Assembly: GCA_036558745.1 (NCBI GenBank)
Contig: DATBEZ010000052.1
Coordinates: 62,001 to 126,000 of the forward strand
From: JAMXLJ01 sp036558745
Lineage (GTDB): Bacteria; Actinomycetota; Acidimicrobiia; IMCC26256; JAMXLJ01
Direction of reading: 5' to 3'
Length of the DNA stretch: 64,000 nucleotides
Shown piece after piece: positions 21,828 through 29,306 of the stretch (positions are counted from its first letter, which is position 1; each line of letters begins with the position of its first letter). The translations under genes were made by a program, and so were the position numbers. Under the pieces are notes generated by a model. That model saw only the letters and a program-made list of their open reading frames with translations. It did not search any database and was not told where the DNA came from.

Positions 21828-21875
21828 CAGTTGGGACACGATCCGGTGCTCTGGCACCGGATCGCGTCCCAACTG
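21828..21875. repeat. 48-bp near-perfect inverted repeat between ilvB and ilvN
   Basis: The arm at 21828-21849 pairs with 21854-21875: 21 of 22 positions are Watson-Crick (one A-C mismatch, 21838/21865), with a TCTG loop. In the ilvBN mRNA it would form a very stable hairpin 26 nt before the ilvN start and 18 nt after the ilvB stop. No U-tract follows. It could stabilise the ilvB 3' end, lower ilvN translation, or be a copy of a dispersed palindromic repeat; no second copy was noticed in this window. Confidence 0.85.
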
Positions 21876-21892
21876 CGGAAGGGCGCGGGGCA

Positions 21893-23614
21893 TCAGTGAC
21901 CCCCCTCGCCGTACTCGGGGCCGAGGATCACGTTGTCGTTCGAGTCGCCCGCGGCCACCATCGGGTAGACCTTCTCGCGGTAGTCGGTGCGGAAGTCGAT
22001 GACGACGGGACGGTCGTCGATCTCGTTCGCCTTCTCGATCGTCGGCACGACGTCCTCGGGCGTGTCGACGCGCATCCCCACGCAACCCATGGCCTCGGCC
22101 CACTTCACGTAGTCGGGGAGGTCGGGCGAGAGGTACACCTCGCTGTAGCGCTCCTCGTAGAACAGCTCCTGCCACTGGCGGACCATCCCGAGATACGCGT
22201 TGTTGAGGATCGCGATCTTGACCGGGATCCGTTCCGCGCTCGCGGTGACGAGCTCCTGTGCGGTCATCTGGAAGCAGCCGTCGCCGTCGACCGCCCACAC
22301 CATGCGCTCGGGCTTGCCGACCTTCGCACCGATCGCGGCCGGCACCGCGAAGCCCATGGTGCCGAGCCCGCCCGAGTTGATCCACGTGTACGGATAGTTG
22401 AAGTGCCAGTACTGGCTCGTCCACATCTGGTGCTGCCCGACGCCCGACACGACGATCGCGTCGTCGGGCGTGTTGTCGCGCAACGCCTCGATGCAGAACT
22501 GCGGCTTCAAGGTGCCGCCCTCGACCTGGTCGTACTGGAGCGGGTGGTCGCGCCGCCACTCGTCGATCTGACGGTCCCAGTCCGCGAGATCGGGCTTGCC
22601 GTGCTTGCCCTGCTCGGCACGGACCGCCTTCACGAGCTCCTCGATCACGAGCCGGCAGTCGCCGACGATCGGCACGTCGGGCCGGCGCACCTTGCCGAGC
22701 TCCGCGGGGTCGACGTCCACGTGGATCACCTTCGCGTCGGGCGCGAACGCGCCGACCTTCCCGGTGACGCGGTCGTCGAAGCGCGACCCGAGCGCGATGA
22801 GCAGGTCCGACCGCTGGATCGCGGTGATCGCGGTGTAGTTGCCGTGCATGCCGGGCATGCCGAGGCACAGCGGATGGTCGTCGGGAAACGCGCCCCGCGC
22901 CATCAGCGTCGTCACGACATGCGTGTCGGTGAGCTCCGCGAGCTCACGCAACGCCTCGGCGGCGCGGGCCTTGAGGATGCCGCCGCCCGCGTAGATCACG
23001 GGACGCTTGGCCTGGTTGATGAGGCGCGCCGCTTCCTTGATCTGCTTCGCGTGGCCCTTCGTGTTGGGCTTGTAACCAGGAAGGTCGACCGAGTCGGGCC
23101 AGTACCAGTCCATCGGTGCGTTGGCGACGTCCTTGGGCACGTCGACGAGCACCGGACCGGGACGGCCCGTCGTCGCGACGTGGAACGCCTCGCGCACGAT
23201 GCGCGGGATGTCGGTCGGGTCCGTGATGAGCCAGTTGTGCTTCGTCACCGGCATCGTGATACCGACCGTGTCGGCCTCCTGGAACGCGTCGGTGCCGATC
23301 GAGCTGTACGCGACCTGTCCCGTCACGACGACGAGCGGGATCGAGTCCATGTACGCGTCGCACAGCGGCGTGACGATGTTGGTGGCAGCCGGGCCGCTCG
23401 TGACCATCGCGACACCCGGACGCCCCGTCGCGTGCGCGTAGCCCTCGGCCATGTGCCCCGCGCCCTGCTCGTGACGCACGAGGACGTGGCGGATCGACGA
23501 GTCGATCAGCGGGTCGTAGACGGGCAGGATCGCGCCGCCGGGCAGACCGAACATGACCTCGACACCTTCCATCTCGAGGCTCTTGATCAGTGCTTGGGCT
23601 CCGGTCAGCTTCAT
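21893..23614 (-). CDS. ilvB: acetolactate synthase large (catalytic) subunit
   Basis: A 573-residue ThDP enzyme. The catalytic Glu49 is in RHEQGAGHMAEGYA, GPAATNIVTPL is the substrate loop, and the ThDP/Mg motif runs from VDGDGCFQM to NNAYLGMVRQWQELF. It joins two pyruvates, or pyruvate and 2-oxobutyrate, in the first common step of BCAA synthesis. First structural gene of ilvB-N-PH-C. About 150 nt of transcribed leader with a leader peptide and terminator lie upstream (23663-23771), so expression is probably attenuated by BCAA-tRNA supply. Confidence 0.98.
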   Translation of the reverse strand: MKLTGAQALIKSLEMEGVEVMFGLPGGAILPVYDPLIDSSIRHVLVRHEQGAGHMAEGYAHATGRPGVAMVTSGPAATNIVTPLCDAYMDSIPLVVVTGQVAYSSIGTDAFQEADTVGITMPVTKHNWLITDPTDIPRIVREAFHVATTGRPGPVLVDVPKDVANAPMDWYWPDSVDLPGYKPNTKGHAKQIKEAARLINQAKRPVIYAGGGILKARAAEALRELAELTDTHVVTTLMARGAFPDDHPLCLGMPGMHGNYTAITAIQRSDLLIALGSRFDDRVTGKVGAFAPDAKVIHVDVDPAELGKVRRPDVPIVGDCRLVIEELVKAVRAEQGKHGKPDLADWDRQIDEWRRDHPLQYDQVEGGTLKPQFCIEALRDNTPDDAIVVSGVGQHQMWTSQYWHFNYPYTWINSGGLGTMGFAVPAAIGAKVGKPERMVWAVDGDGCFQMTAQELVTASAERIPVKIAILNNAYLGMVRQWQELFYEERYSEVYLSPDLPDYVKWAEAMGCVGMRVDTPEDVVPTIEKANEIDDRPVVIDFRTDYREKVYPMVAAGDSNDNVILGPEYGEGGH

Positions 23615-23662
23615 GCGGGTGCCTCTCGGGTTCGGGAGCGGGTCGGGAAAAAAACTGGGCAG

Positions 23663-23688
23663 AAAAAACCCCTCGCGGCTGCGAGGGG
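23663..23688 (-). terminator. Rho-independent terminator (attenuator) in the ilvB leader
   Basis: On the ilvB strand CCCCTCGC (23688-23681) pairs perfectly with GCGAGGGG (23676-23669) around an AGCC loop and is followed at once by TTTTTT (23668-23663). A second run of seven T follows at 23654-23648. It sits 48-74 nt before the ilvB start, downstream of a BCAA-rich leader peptide. Uninterrupted T runs are rare in this GC-rich window, which supports function. An antiterminator pairing was not identified by eye. Confidence 0.85.
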
Positions 23689-23694
23689 CGAAAA

Positions 23695-23724
23695 GCGCAC
23701 GGACGCGTCGGGACGCGGGTGCGC
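23695..23724 (-). promoter_or_regulatory. leader hairpin (1:2-type pause stem) overlapping the leader-peptide stop
   Basis: GCGCAC (mRNA sense, 23724-23719) pairs with GTGCGC (23700-23695), with further inner GCGT/ACGC pairing. It begins at the stop codon of the leader peptide and precedes the terminator stem. In classical attenuators a stem here pauses polymerase and is opened or left by the leader ribosome. Role inferred. Confidence 0.5.
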
Positions 23725-23771
23725 TACGTGAGTACCAGAATTCGGGCGAGCAACGCGGGCGACTCCGTCAT
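23724..23771 (-). CDS. ilvB leader peptide MTESPALLARILVLT
   Basis: The frame from ATG 23771 to TAG 23724 encodes 15 residues; six of the last nine are branched-chain: Leu-Leu-x-x-Ile-Leu-Val-Leu. It lies between a promoter-like region and a perfect intrinsic terminator ahead of ilvB, the layout of an amino-acid attenuation leader as known for ilvBNC of Corynebacterium glutamicum and ilvGMEDA of E. coli. GGGAAG lies just upstream, and CAGAAT ends 8 nt before the ATG, so the peptide may be translated from a leaderless or nearly leaderless RNA. Stalling at Leu/Ile/Val codons would prevent termination. Confidence 0.8.
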   Translation of the reverse strand: MTESPALLARILVLT

Positions 23772-23779
23772 GACTTCCC

Positions 23780-23809
23780 ATTCTGCCAGAAAACGACGTG
23801 GTCACGCAA
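23780..23809 (-). promoter_or_regulatory. promoter candidate of the ilvB operon
   Basis: On the ilvB strand TTGCGT (23809-23804) and CAGAAT (23785-23780) are separated by 18 nt; CAGAAT matches TATAAT in four positions and ends 8 nt before the leader-peptide ATG. The region sits between the esterase stop and the leader peptide, so the operon appears to have its own promoter. Confidence 0.45.
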
Positions 23810-23829
23810 CGCCCGTCCCGGGCCGGCGG

Positions 23830-25014
23830 CTACGCGGGCACGGCCGCCCGGGCACGGGTGGTGTCGAACCACCGGGAGACCCACGGCAACGAGAAGAGCA
23901 GATCCCGGTGCCACGACGCGAAGTTGTGCCCACCGCTGGGATCGATCCGAAGCGTCGTCGGGACGCCGCGGGCACGCAGCAGCTGCGCGGCCAAGCGCGA
24001 CTGCGCGAGCGACGCCTTCTCGCGGCTCCCGACGTCGAGGTAGACGCCATACGGCTGACGAATGGGGATCGTCGGCAGGTACGCGCTGGGCGAGTTGAGC
24101 AGCAGCGTGGTCTGGTCGTGGCCGAAGAGGTTCCCGGTGTAGGAGTTCCGCTCCGGTGAGAGGAACCCGGAGTCGGAGACCGCGCCGGAGTACACGTCCT
24201 GGTGCCGGAGCGAGAGGTTGAGCCCGCAATAGCCGCCGCTCGAGAGACCGCCGATCACACGTCCGGCGCGGTTGGGGATCGTGCGGAAGTGCGTGTCGAT
24301 GTACGTCACGACGTCGACGGTCAGGTACGTCTGCACCTGCGGCCCGTTCGGGATGTCCTCGCACTCGGTGTCACGGCCGTAGCCGCCGTTCAGATCGGGG
24401 AGCACGACGATGAAGGGCTCGATCGCGTGCTGCGCGAGCAGGTGGTCCATCGCCACGTCGAGGCGGCCACCGCGCAACCAGTCGATCGAGATGCCCGGTG
24501 AGCCGTGGAGCAGGTACAGGACGGGATAGCGCGTGTCGGCGTGCCCCGGATCGAAGTACTGGGGCGGCAGGTACACGTAGGTGGTGCGCGGCTTGATCGC
24601 GGTCACCGAGCCGCCGATCCGGACGCTCACGACGACGCCGTGGGTCAGCGGTCGCCGCACGCTCGCGGCGACGGCCGAGTGCGACGATCGCACCGACACG
24701 CGGGCGTCGTGAGCCGCAACCGCTCGCGGCGGCGCCGGTCCGCGTACGAGATCGGGCGACACGTCCCCGGCCATGGCCGAGAACGACGGGATGTACTGGT
24801 ACTGCCGGTTGAGTCCGACCGCGGTGGTGAGGATGCCGAAGAGCACGGCGGTGACGATCGCCCAGCCGCGCAACAGCGGCGGGAGCCAGCCTCTCATCAC
24901 GGGCTGGTGACGCAGACGACGACGGAAGCGCCACACGTCGAGGGCCGCCCACACCACGAGTGGTGTGAACGTCAACGCGATGAGAACGATGAAGAACCAG
25001 CCTGCCAGCAGCAC
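23830..25014 (-). CDS. membrane-anchored esterase D/antigen 85-like alpha/beta hydrolase
   Basis: A 394-residue protein with two N-terminal hydrophobic helices (about 1-26 and 50-68) and an extracytoplasmic-looking hydrolase domain from residue 130. The family pattern is YVYLPPQY..., YPVLYLLHGSPG, the nucleophile elbow GLSSG (Ser258), Asp327 in YLDVGS and His363 in GGHNF; this is the putative-esterase group that includes trehalose mycolyltransferases and EstD-like enzymes. The GTG start lies 6 nt after the stop of the lysyl-PG-synthase-like gene, so the two form an operon acting at the envelope. Acyl substrate unknown. Confidence 0.8.
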   Translation of the reverse strand: MLLAGWFFIVLIALTFTPLVVWAALDVWRFRRRLRHQPVMRGWLPPLLRGWAIVTAVLFGILTTAVGLNRQYQYIPSFSAMAGDVSPDLVRGPAPPRAVAAHDARVSVRSSHSAVAASVRRPLTHGVVVSVRIGGSVTAIKPRTTYVYLPPQYFDPGHADTRYPVLYLLHGSPGISIDWLRGGRLDVAMDHLLAQHAIEPFIVVLPDLNGGYGRDTECEDIPNGPQVQTYLTVDVVTYIDTHFRTIPNRAGRVIGGLSSGGYCGLNLSLRHQDVYSGAVSDSGFLSPERNSYTGNLFGHDQTTLLLNSPSAYLPTIPIRQPYGVYLDVGSREKASLAQSRLAAQLLRARGVPTTLRIDPSGGHNFASWHRDLLFSLPWVSRWFDTTRARAAVPA

Positions 25015-25020
25015 CGAGAT

Positions 25021-26838
25021 CTACCGCGCGCGCACCGGCTCCTCGGTACGCGTGTCGTCGGCGGCGACCCCTGGAGCACCGTGCTCCACCGCATCGTTCG
25101 CACCGACGCACGAAGGACACGACTCCGCGCGCTTGCGGTCGAACGGGAGAAATGCTTCCGCGCTCAGCGCCGCGATGCTCACGGCTGCGAGATCGCCGGC
25201 GGCGCGGTACACGAGATAGCGAGGAATCCACCGCGGGTGGAACTTCGCATTGAAGTTCAGCAGCGATTCGATCTGGAAGTACGGGTTGAGCCGCTTGATG
25301 ACCCACGCCTCGGCGGCCTGCACCCGCGACAGCTCCGCGCCCTCCTCGATCAGCCCCTTGAACGCTGCAAAATTGAGTGACACCTCGTCGACGTCGTGGG
25401 TCCGTGCCCAGTCGACCGCGTCGACGATCATCCGTTCGTTCACGCCGTTCGGACCGATCGCGTCGCGCCGCATGGCGTCGAGCGAGAGCCCGCGACCGCC
25501 CTTGCAGGGCACGTAGCGCTGGAACGCGATCGGCGCGCCCGTCGCGTCGCGGCAGACCACGATCACGCAGTCGCGGTCGCGGCCCGACAGCAGCTCGTCC
25601 AGCGCCATCGAGAACCCACGTTCGGGGGCGCCGGCCCGGTGACGGTCGGAGATCCCGACGAGCGCACGTCGCAGCGTCGGGTCGAGGTCGCCCTCGCGGT
25701 GCACCTCGGTGGTCAGGCCGAAGTTCTTGGTCCGGTTCGCGGCCTGACGCACGGGGCGCATGGCCCGGCCCTCGAGCCCGAAGTCCCCGACCTCGATGAC
25801 GGCCTCGTCACCCAGGTAGTGCGAACGCAGGCCGAGACGCTCGTACAGCGCGAGGCGGTCGGCTCGCGCCCCGACGACCGCGGGACGCCAACCACGGTCG
25901 TCGCAGAGGGCGAGGAAGCGCTTCACCGCGTCCTCGAACGACTCGGGTGCACCGACAGGATCGCCGGACGCCAGGCCCACACCGTTGACGTAGCGGTACG
26001 CGACCGCGGCGCGCTCGTCGTCCGAGAAGACGTACTGCTTGTCGTGGCGCAGCGCGAACGGGTCGAGGCTGTCGCCGTCGGCACGGTCGACGAGCCGCCG
26101 CACGCGTTCCAGATCGGCGTGGTGACCGACGGTGCGCTCGGCGACCGGAGCGAGCGCGAGAAGCACGATCGCGGCGAGGCTCGCGGCGCCGAGCACGGTG
26201 ATGGTCGGAGGGAACCAGACCCCGAACCCACCCTCGACGTGCAACGGGCCGGTCATGCCGATGAGGCGGGCACCCACCTCCCGGAACGCGAGCGACACGG
26301 TCACCGCGGGATGCATCTCACCGTGACGGATCGCGAGGCCGACGAGCCCGTACGCGAAGTCGATGATGAGCACCGCGGGGATCACGCGCGCGAGCGTGCG
26401 CCAACGTGCGTGGGGAATCGGTGAGTCGAAGAGCCAGCGCGCGCGCCACAAGACCACGGCGACGACGAGCACGACGATCGCCTCTTCGACGTCGAGGCCC
26501 TTCAGCACGTGAGTGATGGCCGAGACACCGAGAAGCCCGAGCGCGGCGAGGTACGCGAGGCGGCGCCGGTGCACGAGTCCACGACCGACGAGCAGCAACC
26601 CGACGCCGAGGATCGCCGTCGCCCCGTGAGCGAGTCCGGTGATGTCGGGCGTGAGACCCTCGTGCAGGATGTGCATGCGCTGACGCAGGTTGGGGGTGAG
26701 CGCGGAGGCGAGGTTGACGATCCCGGCCATCGCGACGAGGAGGCCGAGCAGCCGGGCCTCGGTGCGCGGCGCGAGCGAGATCCGGCCGATCCGGCGGTGA
26801 CGCCTCGTAACCGGGTTGTCGCTCGTTGCGACCGTCAT
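25021..26838 (-). CDS. MprF/LysX-like phosphatidylglycerol lysyltransferase (DUF2156)
   Basis: A 605-residue protein with six to seven membrane helices in residues 28-240 and a cytosolic GNAT-like DUF2156 domain after about 255. Markers are KQYVFSDDERAAVAYR, GDPVG, MRPVRQAANRTKNFG, FSMALDELL, CVIVVCRD and DEVSLNFAAFKGL, as in the aminoacyl-phosphatidylglycerol synthase C-terminal domain. Such enzymes transfer lysine or alanine from tRNA to phosphatidylglycerol, lowering membrane charge and giving resistance to cationic peptides. The amino acid used cannot be read. A TCAT direct repeat with 11-nt period, also found before the response-regulator gene, lies about 70-87 nt upstream, suggesting control by that two-component system. 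Confidence 0.85.
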   Translation of the reverse strand: MTVATSDNPVTRRHRRIGRISLAPRTEARLLGLLVAMAGIVNLASALTPNLRQRMHILHEGLTPDITGLAHGATAILGVGLLLVGRGLVHRRRLAYLAALGLLGVSAITHVLKGLDVEEAIVVLVVAVVLWRARWLFDSPIPHARWRTLARVIPAVLIIDFAYGLVGLAIRHGEMHPAVTVSLAFREVGARLIGMTGPLHVEGGFGVWFPPTITVLGAASLAAIVLLALAPVAERTVGHHADLERVRRLVDRADGDSLDPFALRHDKQYVFSDDERAAVAYRYVNGVGLASGDPVGAPESFEDAVKRFLALCDDRGWRPAVVGARADRLALYERLGLRSHYLGDEAVIEVGDFGLEGRAMRPVRQAANRTKNFGLTTEVHREGDLDPTLRRALVGISDRHRAGAPERGFSMALDELLSGRDRDCVIVVCRDATGAPIAFQRYVPCKGGRGLSLDAMRRDAIGPNGVNERMIVDAVDWARTHDVDEVSLNFAAFKGLIEEGAELSRVQAAEAWVIKRLNPYFQIESLLNFNAKFHPRWIPRYLVYRAAGDLAAVSIAALSAEAFLPFDRKRAESCPSCVGANDAVEHGAPGVAADDTRTEEPVRAR

Positions 26839-26908
26839 CGTCGCCGGATCACCTCGTCCACTCCGGCGTCACGCCGGCCCCCATTGGTCGCATGCTGCAT
26901 CGGCGCGG

Positions 26909-26925
26909 ATGAGAGCAGAATGAAC
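26909..26925 (-). promoter_or_regulatory. candidate response-regulator box upstream of the lysyl-PG-synthase-like gene
   Basis: On the gene strand GTTCAT and TCTCAT begin exactly 11 nt apart (plus-strand ATGAGA at 26909 and ATGAAC at 26920). The TCTCAT half-site is identical to the middle copy of the triple repeat in the response-regulator promoter (29275-29302). Two copies only, so weaker than the triple repeat. Confidence 0.35.
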
Positions 26926-27080
26926 CTTCTTTTGCCCGCCGACGAGGGTCCATCGGCCTTTCACCCGGCCGTCGAGACCCGTCCACCGAACGGCGGCGGT
27001 CACGGGTCGGCACCGTTGAGTGTGCCCACCCGGGCGCACGGATGTACACACGGGGCCGAAGTTCCTCGTCGAAGCGCAGG

Positions 27081-28535
27081 TCACGGGGTCCGCCGGGGCA
27101 GTACCAGGCGCACCACGGCCCCGGTCGGTGTGTTGGTCGCGGAGGCCCGGCCACCGTGCGCGGCGGCGATGGCGGCGACGATCGCGAGCCCGAGCCCGGC
27201 GCCGGTCCGGACCGCCCCGCCGTTGGTCGAGCCGGTCGCGCCCGGTTCGTGGCTGAAGCGCTCGAAGGCCCGCGGGAGCAGGTCGGGTGGGAAGCCGGGC
27301 CCGTCGTCGGCGACCTCGAGCGTCGCGCCCCCGTCGTCGGTCGTGATGCGGACGTCCACGCGGCTCCGGGCGGCCCGCAACGCGTTCTGGACCAGGTTCG
27401 CGACCGCCCGCTCGAGACCGGACTCGTCGCCGCGGACCGTCGCCTCGCCCTCGACGTGCACGCGCACACCGTCGCCGTCGCCGGCCCGCTCGACGGCGTC
27501 GACGGCACGGTGCGCCACGTCGGCGAGGTCGATCTCGGGCCACGAGCCCGGGGGCGCGGCGCGCGTGCGCGCGAGCACGAGGAGGTTCCGGGCCAGATGG
27601 TCGAGCCGGTCGACCTCCTCCAGCAGCGAGTCGAGCGCAGTCGCGGCTTCCGTGTCGTCGACGACGGCCATGCGGGCGAGCTCGGCCTCGCCACGCGTGA
27701 TCGCGATCGGCGTGCGCAGCTCGTGGCTCGCGTCGTCGAGGAACGCTCGCTCGTGTGCGATCGCGTCCTCGATGCGCGCGAGCAACGCGTTGAGCCGGCG
27801 CGCGAGCTCCGCGATCTCCTCGCCGGTCCGCGGCACCGAGAGCCACCGTTCGGAGCGCTCACCGGCGCGACTCGCGAGCTGCGCAGCCGAGATCGCGTCG
27901 GCCTCCTCGATCATCGAGCGGACCGGCGAGAGCGCGCTTCCCGCGAGGAGCCACCCGCCGATCGAGACGAGGATCGCGATGATCGGCAGTCCCACGAGCA
28001 ACGTCGACTCGAGCCGCTTCACCGCGCGCGTCGTGTCCTCGAGCGACGCGCCCACCACGAGCACGACCGGCTCCGAGCCGATGTGACCCTGACCCGCGAG
28101 CAGCCGCGCCCGATCGCCCCCTCGCAGGACGGTGCGGTCGTAGAACTGGCGGCCCCGCAGCGCGCCGCGCCGTTCCGATCCGCTGAGCACCGAGGCCGCG
28201 TACAGGGCCCGCGGCGCGGCCGCGAGCACGGTGCCGTCGGGCCGGATCACCTGCGCGAACGACTCCGTGTCGGGCAGGAGCGGCGTGAACCGCTGCCCGG
28301 AGCTCGGCAACTGTCGCGCCAGGGTGGTCAGGCGCCCGTGAAGGCCGTCGTCCAGGGAGCTGCGCAGCTGGCTGTTGAACTGCTGGATCGCGACCACACC
28401 GACGAGCGCGCACAGCACGAGCGTCGCCAGCGCGAAGAGGAGCGCGAGCCGGGTCTGGAGTGTCCGCGGCCGCCACCATCGCAACCGCGACGCCCACGTC
28501 CGACGGCGCCCTCCCGCCGCCGCGCCGTCGTTCAC
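27081..28535 (-). CDS. sensor histidine kinase (OmpR-type partner)
   Basis: The 484-residue kinase starts at a GTG overlapping the response-regulator stop (GTGA), showing translational coupling. Transmembrane helices at about 29-49 and 177-199 enclose a 125-residue extracytoplasmic sensor region; HAMP follows, then the H box DDASHELRTPI (His271), N box NLVQNALRAA, G1 DDGPGFP, F box and G2 GAGLGLAIV. All catalytic boxes are intact. By context with the lysyl-PG-synthase-like gene it may monitor envelope stress, but the ligand is unknown. Confidence 0.93.
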   Translation of the reverse strand: MNDGAAAGGRRRTWASRLRWWRPRTLQTRLALLFALATLVLCALVGVVAIQQFNSQLRSSLDDGLHGRLTTLARQLPSSGQRFTPLLPDTESFAQVIRPDGTVLAAAPRALYAASVLSGSERRGALRGRQFYDRTVLRGGDRARLLAGQGHIGSEPVVLVVGASLEDTTRAVKRLESTLLVGLPIIAILVSIGGWLLAGSALSPVRSMIEEADAISAAQLASRAGERSERWLSVPRTGEEIAELARRLNALLARIEDAIAHERAFLDDASHELRTPIAITRGEAELARMAVVDDTEAATALDSLLEEVDRLDHLARNLLVLARTRAAPPGSWPEIDLADVAHRAVDAVERAGDGDGVRVHVEGEATVRGDESGLERAVANLVQNALRAARSRVDVRITTDDGGATLEVADDGPGFPPDLLPRAFERFSHEPGATGSTNGGAVRTGAGLGLAIVAAIAAAHGGRASATNTPTGAVVRLVLPRRTP

Positions 28536-29251
28536 CGGTCGGCGGCGTGCTCCTGCGCCGTCGCTGCCGCGCCGTCGCGCTCGGCCGATCGCAAGCGGTA
28601 GCCGACACCACGAACCGTCTCGATGGACGAGCAACCGAAGGGTCTGTCCACCTTCTCGCGCAGGTAGCGCACGTACACGTCGACCACGTTCGAGGTGCCG
28701 TCGTACGCGAAGTCCCAGACGTGATCGAGGATCTGCGTGCGCGACAGGACCTCACCGGGGTGGCGCATGAACAGCTCGAGGAGCGCGAACTCCTTCGGGC
28801 TGAGGTCGATCGCGCGATCGCCGCGATGGACGGAATGCGCGGCGGGATCGAGCACGAGGTCGTCGACCCCGAGCACCGACGGACGCTCGCGCGCTCCACG
28901 CCGGGCGAGCGCGCGCAGCCGGGCGTAGAGCTCCGCGAAGGAGAAGGGCTTGGCGAGGTAGTCGTCGGCGCCCGCGTCGAGGCCGGCGACCCGGTCGCTC
29001 ACGGAGTCGCGCGCGGTGAGGAGCAGGATCGGGGCCCACTGCCCCCGGCCGCGCAGCTCCCTGCAGACCTCGAACCCGTTCGGCGGCGGGATCATGACGT
29101 CGAGCACGATCGCGTCGTACCGGTTCTCGGTGGCCATCCAGAGGCCGTCCTGGCCGTTGGCGGCCACGTCGACGGCGTAGCCCTCGCGTTCCAGCGCACG
29201 GCGCAGGAGCGCGGCCATCTTCGTCTCGTCCTCGACGACCAGGACCCGCAC
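28532..29251 (-). CDS. OmpR/PhoB-family response regulator
   Basis: A 239-residue regulator: receiver domain with VVEDE at the start, phospho-acceptor Asp51 (IVLDVMIPP), Lys101 (YLAKPFS), and a C-terminal winged helix (LSPKEFALLELFMRHPGEVLSR, VDVYVRYLREK, VRGVGYRL). The GTG at 29251 gives the exact canonical start RVLVVEDE. TACCAT lies 6 nt upstream, so the mRNA is probably leaderless, and three TCTCA(C/T) repeats with 11-nt period overlap the -35 region, consistent with auto-regulation. Confidence 0.95.
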   Translation of the reverse strand: MRVLVVEDETKMAALLRRALEREGYAVDVAANGQDGLWMATENRYDAIVLDVMIPPPNGFEVCRELRGRGQWAPILLLTARDSVSDRVAGLDAGADDYLAKPFSFAELYARLRALARRGARERPSVLGVDDLVLDPAAHSVHRGDRAIDLSPKEFALLELFMRHPGEVLSRTQILDHVWDFAYDGTSNVVDVYVRYLREKVDRPFGCSSIETVRGVGYRLRSAERDGAAATAQEHAADR

Positions 29252-29257
29252 GGCGGC

Positions 29258-29263
29258 ATGGTA
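29258..29263 (-). promoter_or_regulatory. -10 box (TACCAT) of the two-component operon, leaderless type
   Basis: TACCAT on the gene strand (29263-29258) ends 6 nt before the GTG start of the response regulator and no ribosome site is visible. Same spacing class as the other leaderless promoters. Confidence 0.5.
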
Positions 29264-29274
29264 CGGCCGGCACG

Positions 29275-29302
29275 GTGAGACGACGATGAGAGCGCGGTGA
29301 GA
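29275..29302 (-). promoter_or_regulatory. triple direct repeat TCTCAC/TCTCAT/TCTCAC, 11-nt period (OmpR-family operator)
   Basis: On the plus strand GTGAGA, ATGAGA and GTGAGA begin at 29275, 29286 and 29297, exactly 11 nt apart, i.e. one helical turn each. OmpR/PhoB-family regulators bind tandem repeats of this period (compare the TTCACAGC repeats of mycobacterial PhoP). The repeats cover the -35 region of the response-regulator promoter, the position of an activator. They lie in the 55-bp gap between fpg and the regulator gene. Confidence 0.7.
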
Positions 29303-29306
29303 CCGA

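Noticed and set aside
28375..28770. Plus-strand frames over the histidine-kinase and response-regulator start regions
   Set aside because: No motif, high Arg content; both strands cannot code here because the minus-strand kinase is complete.
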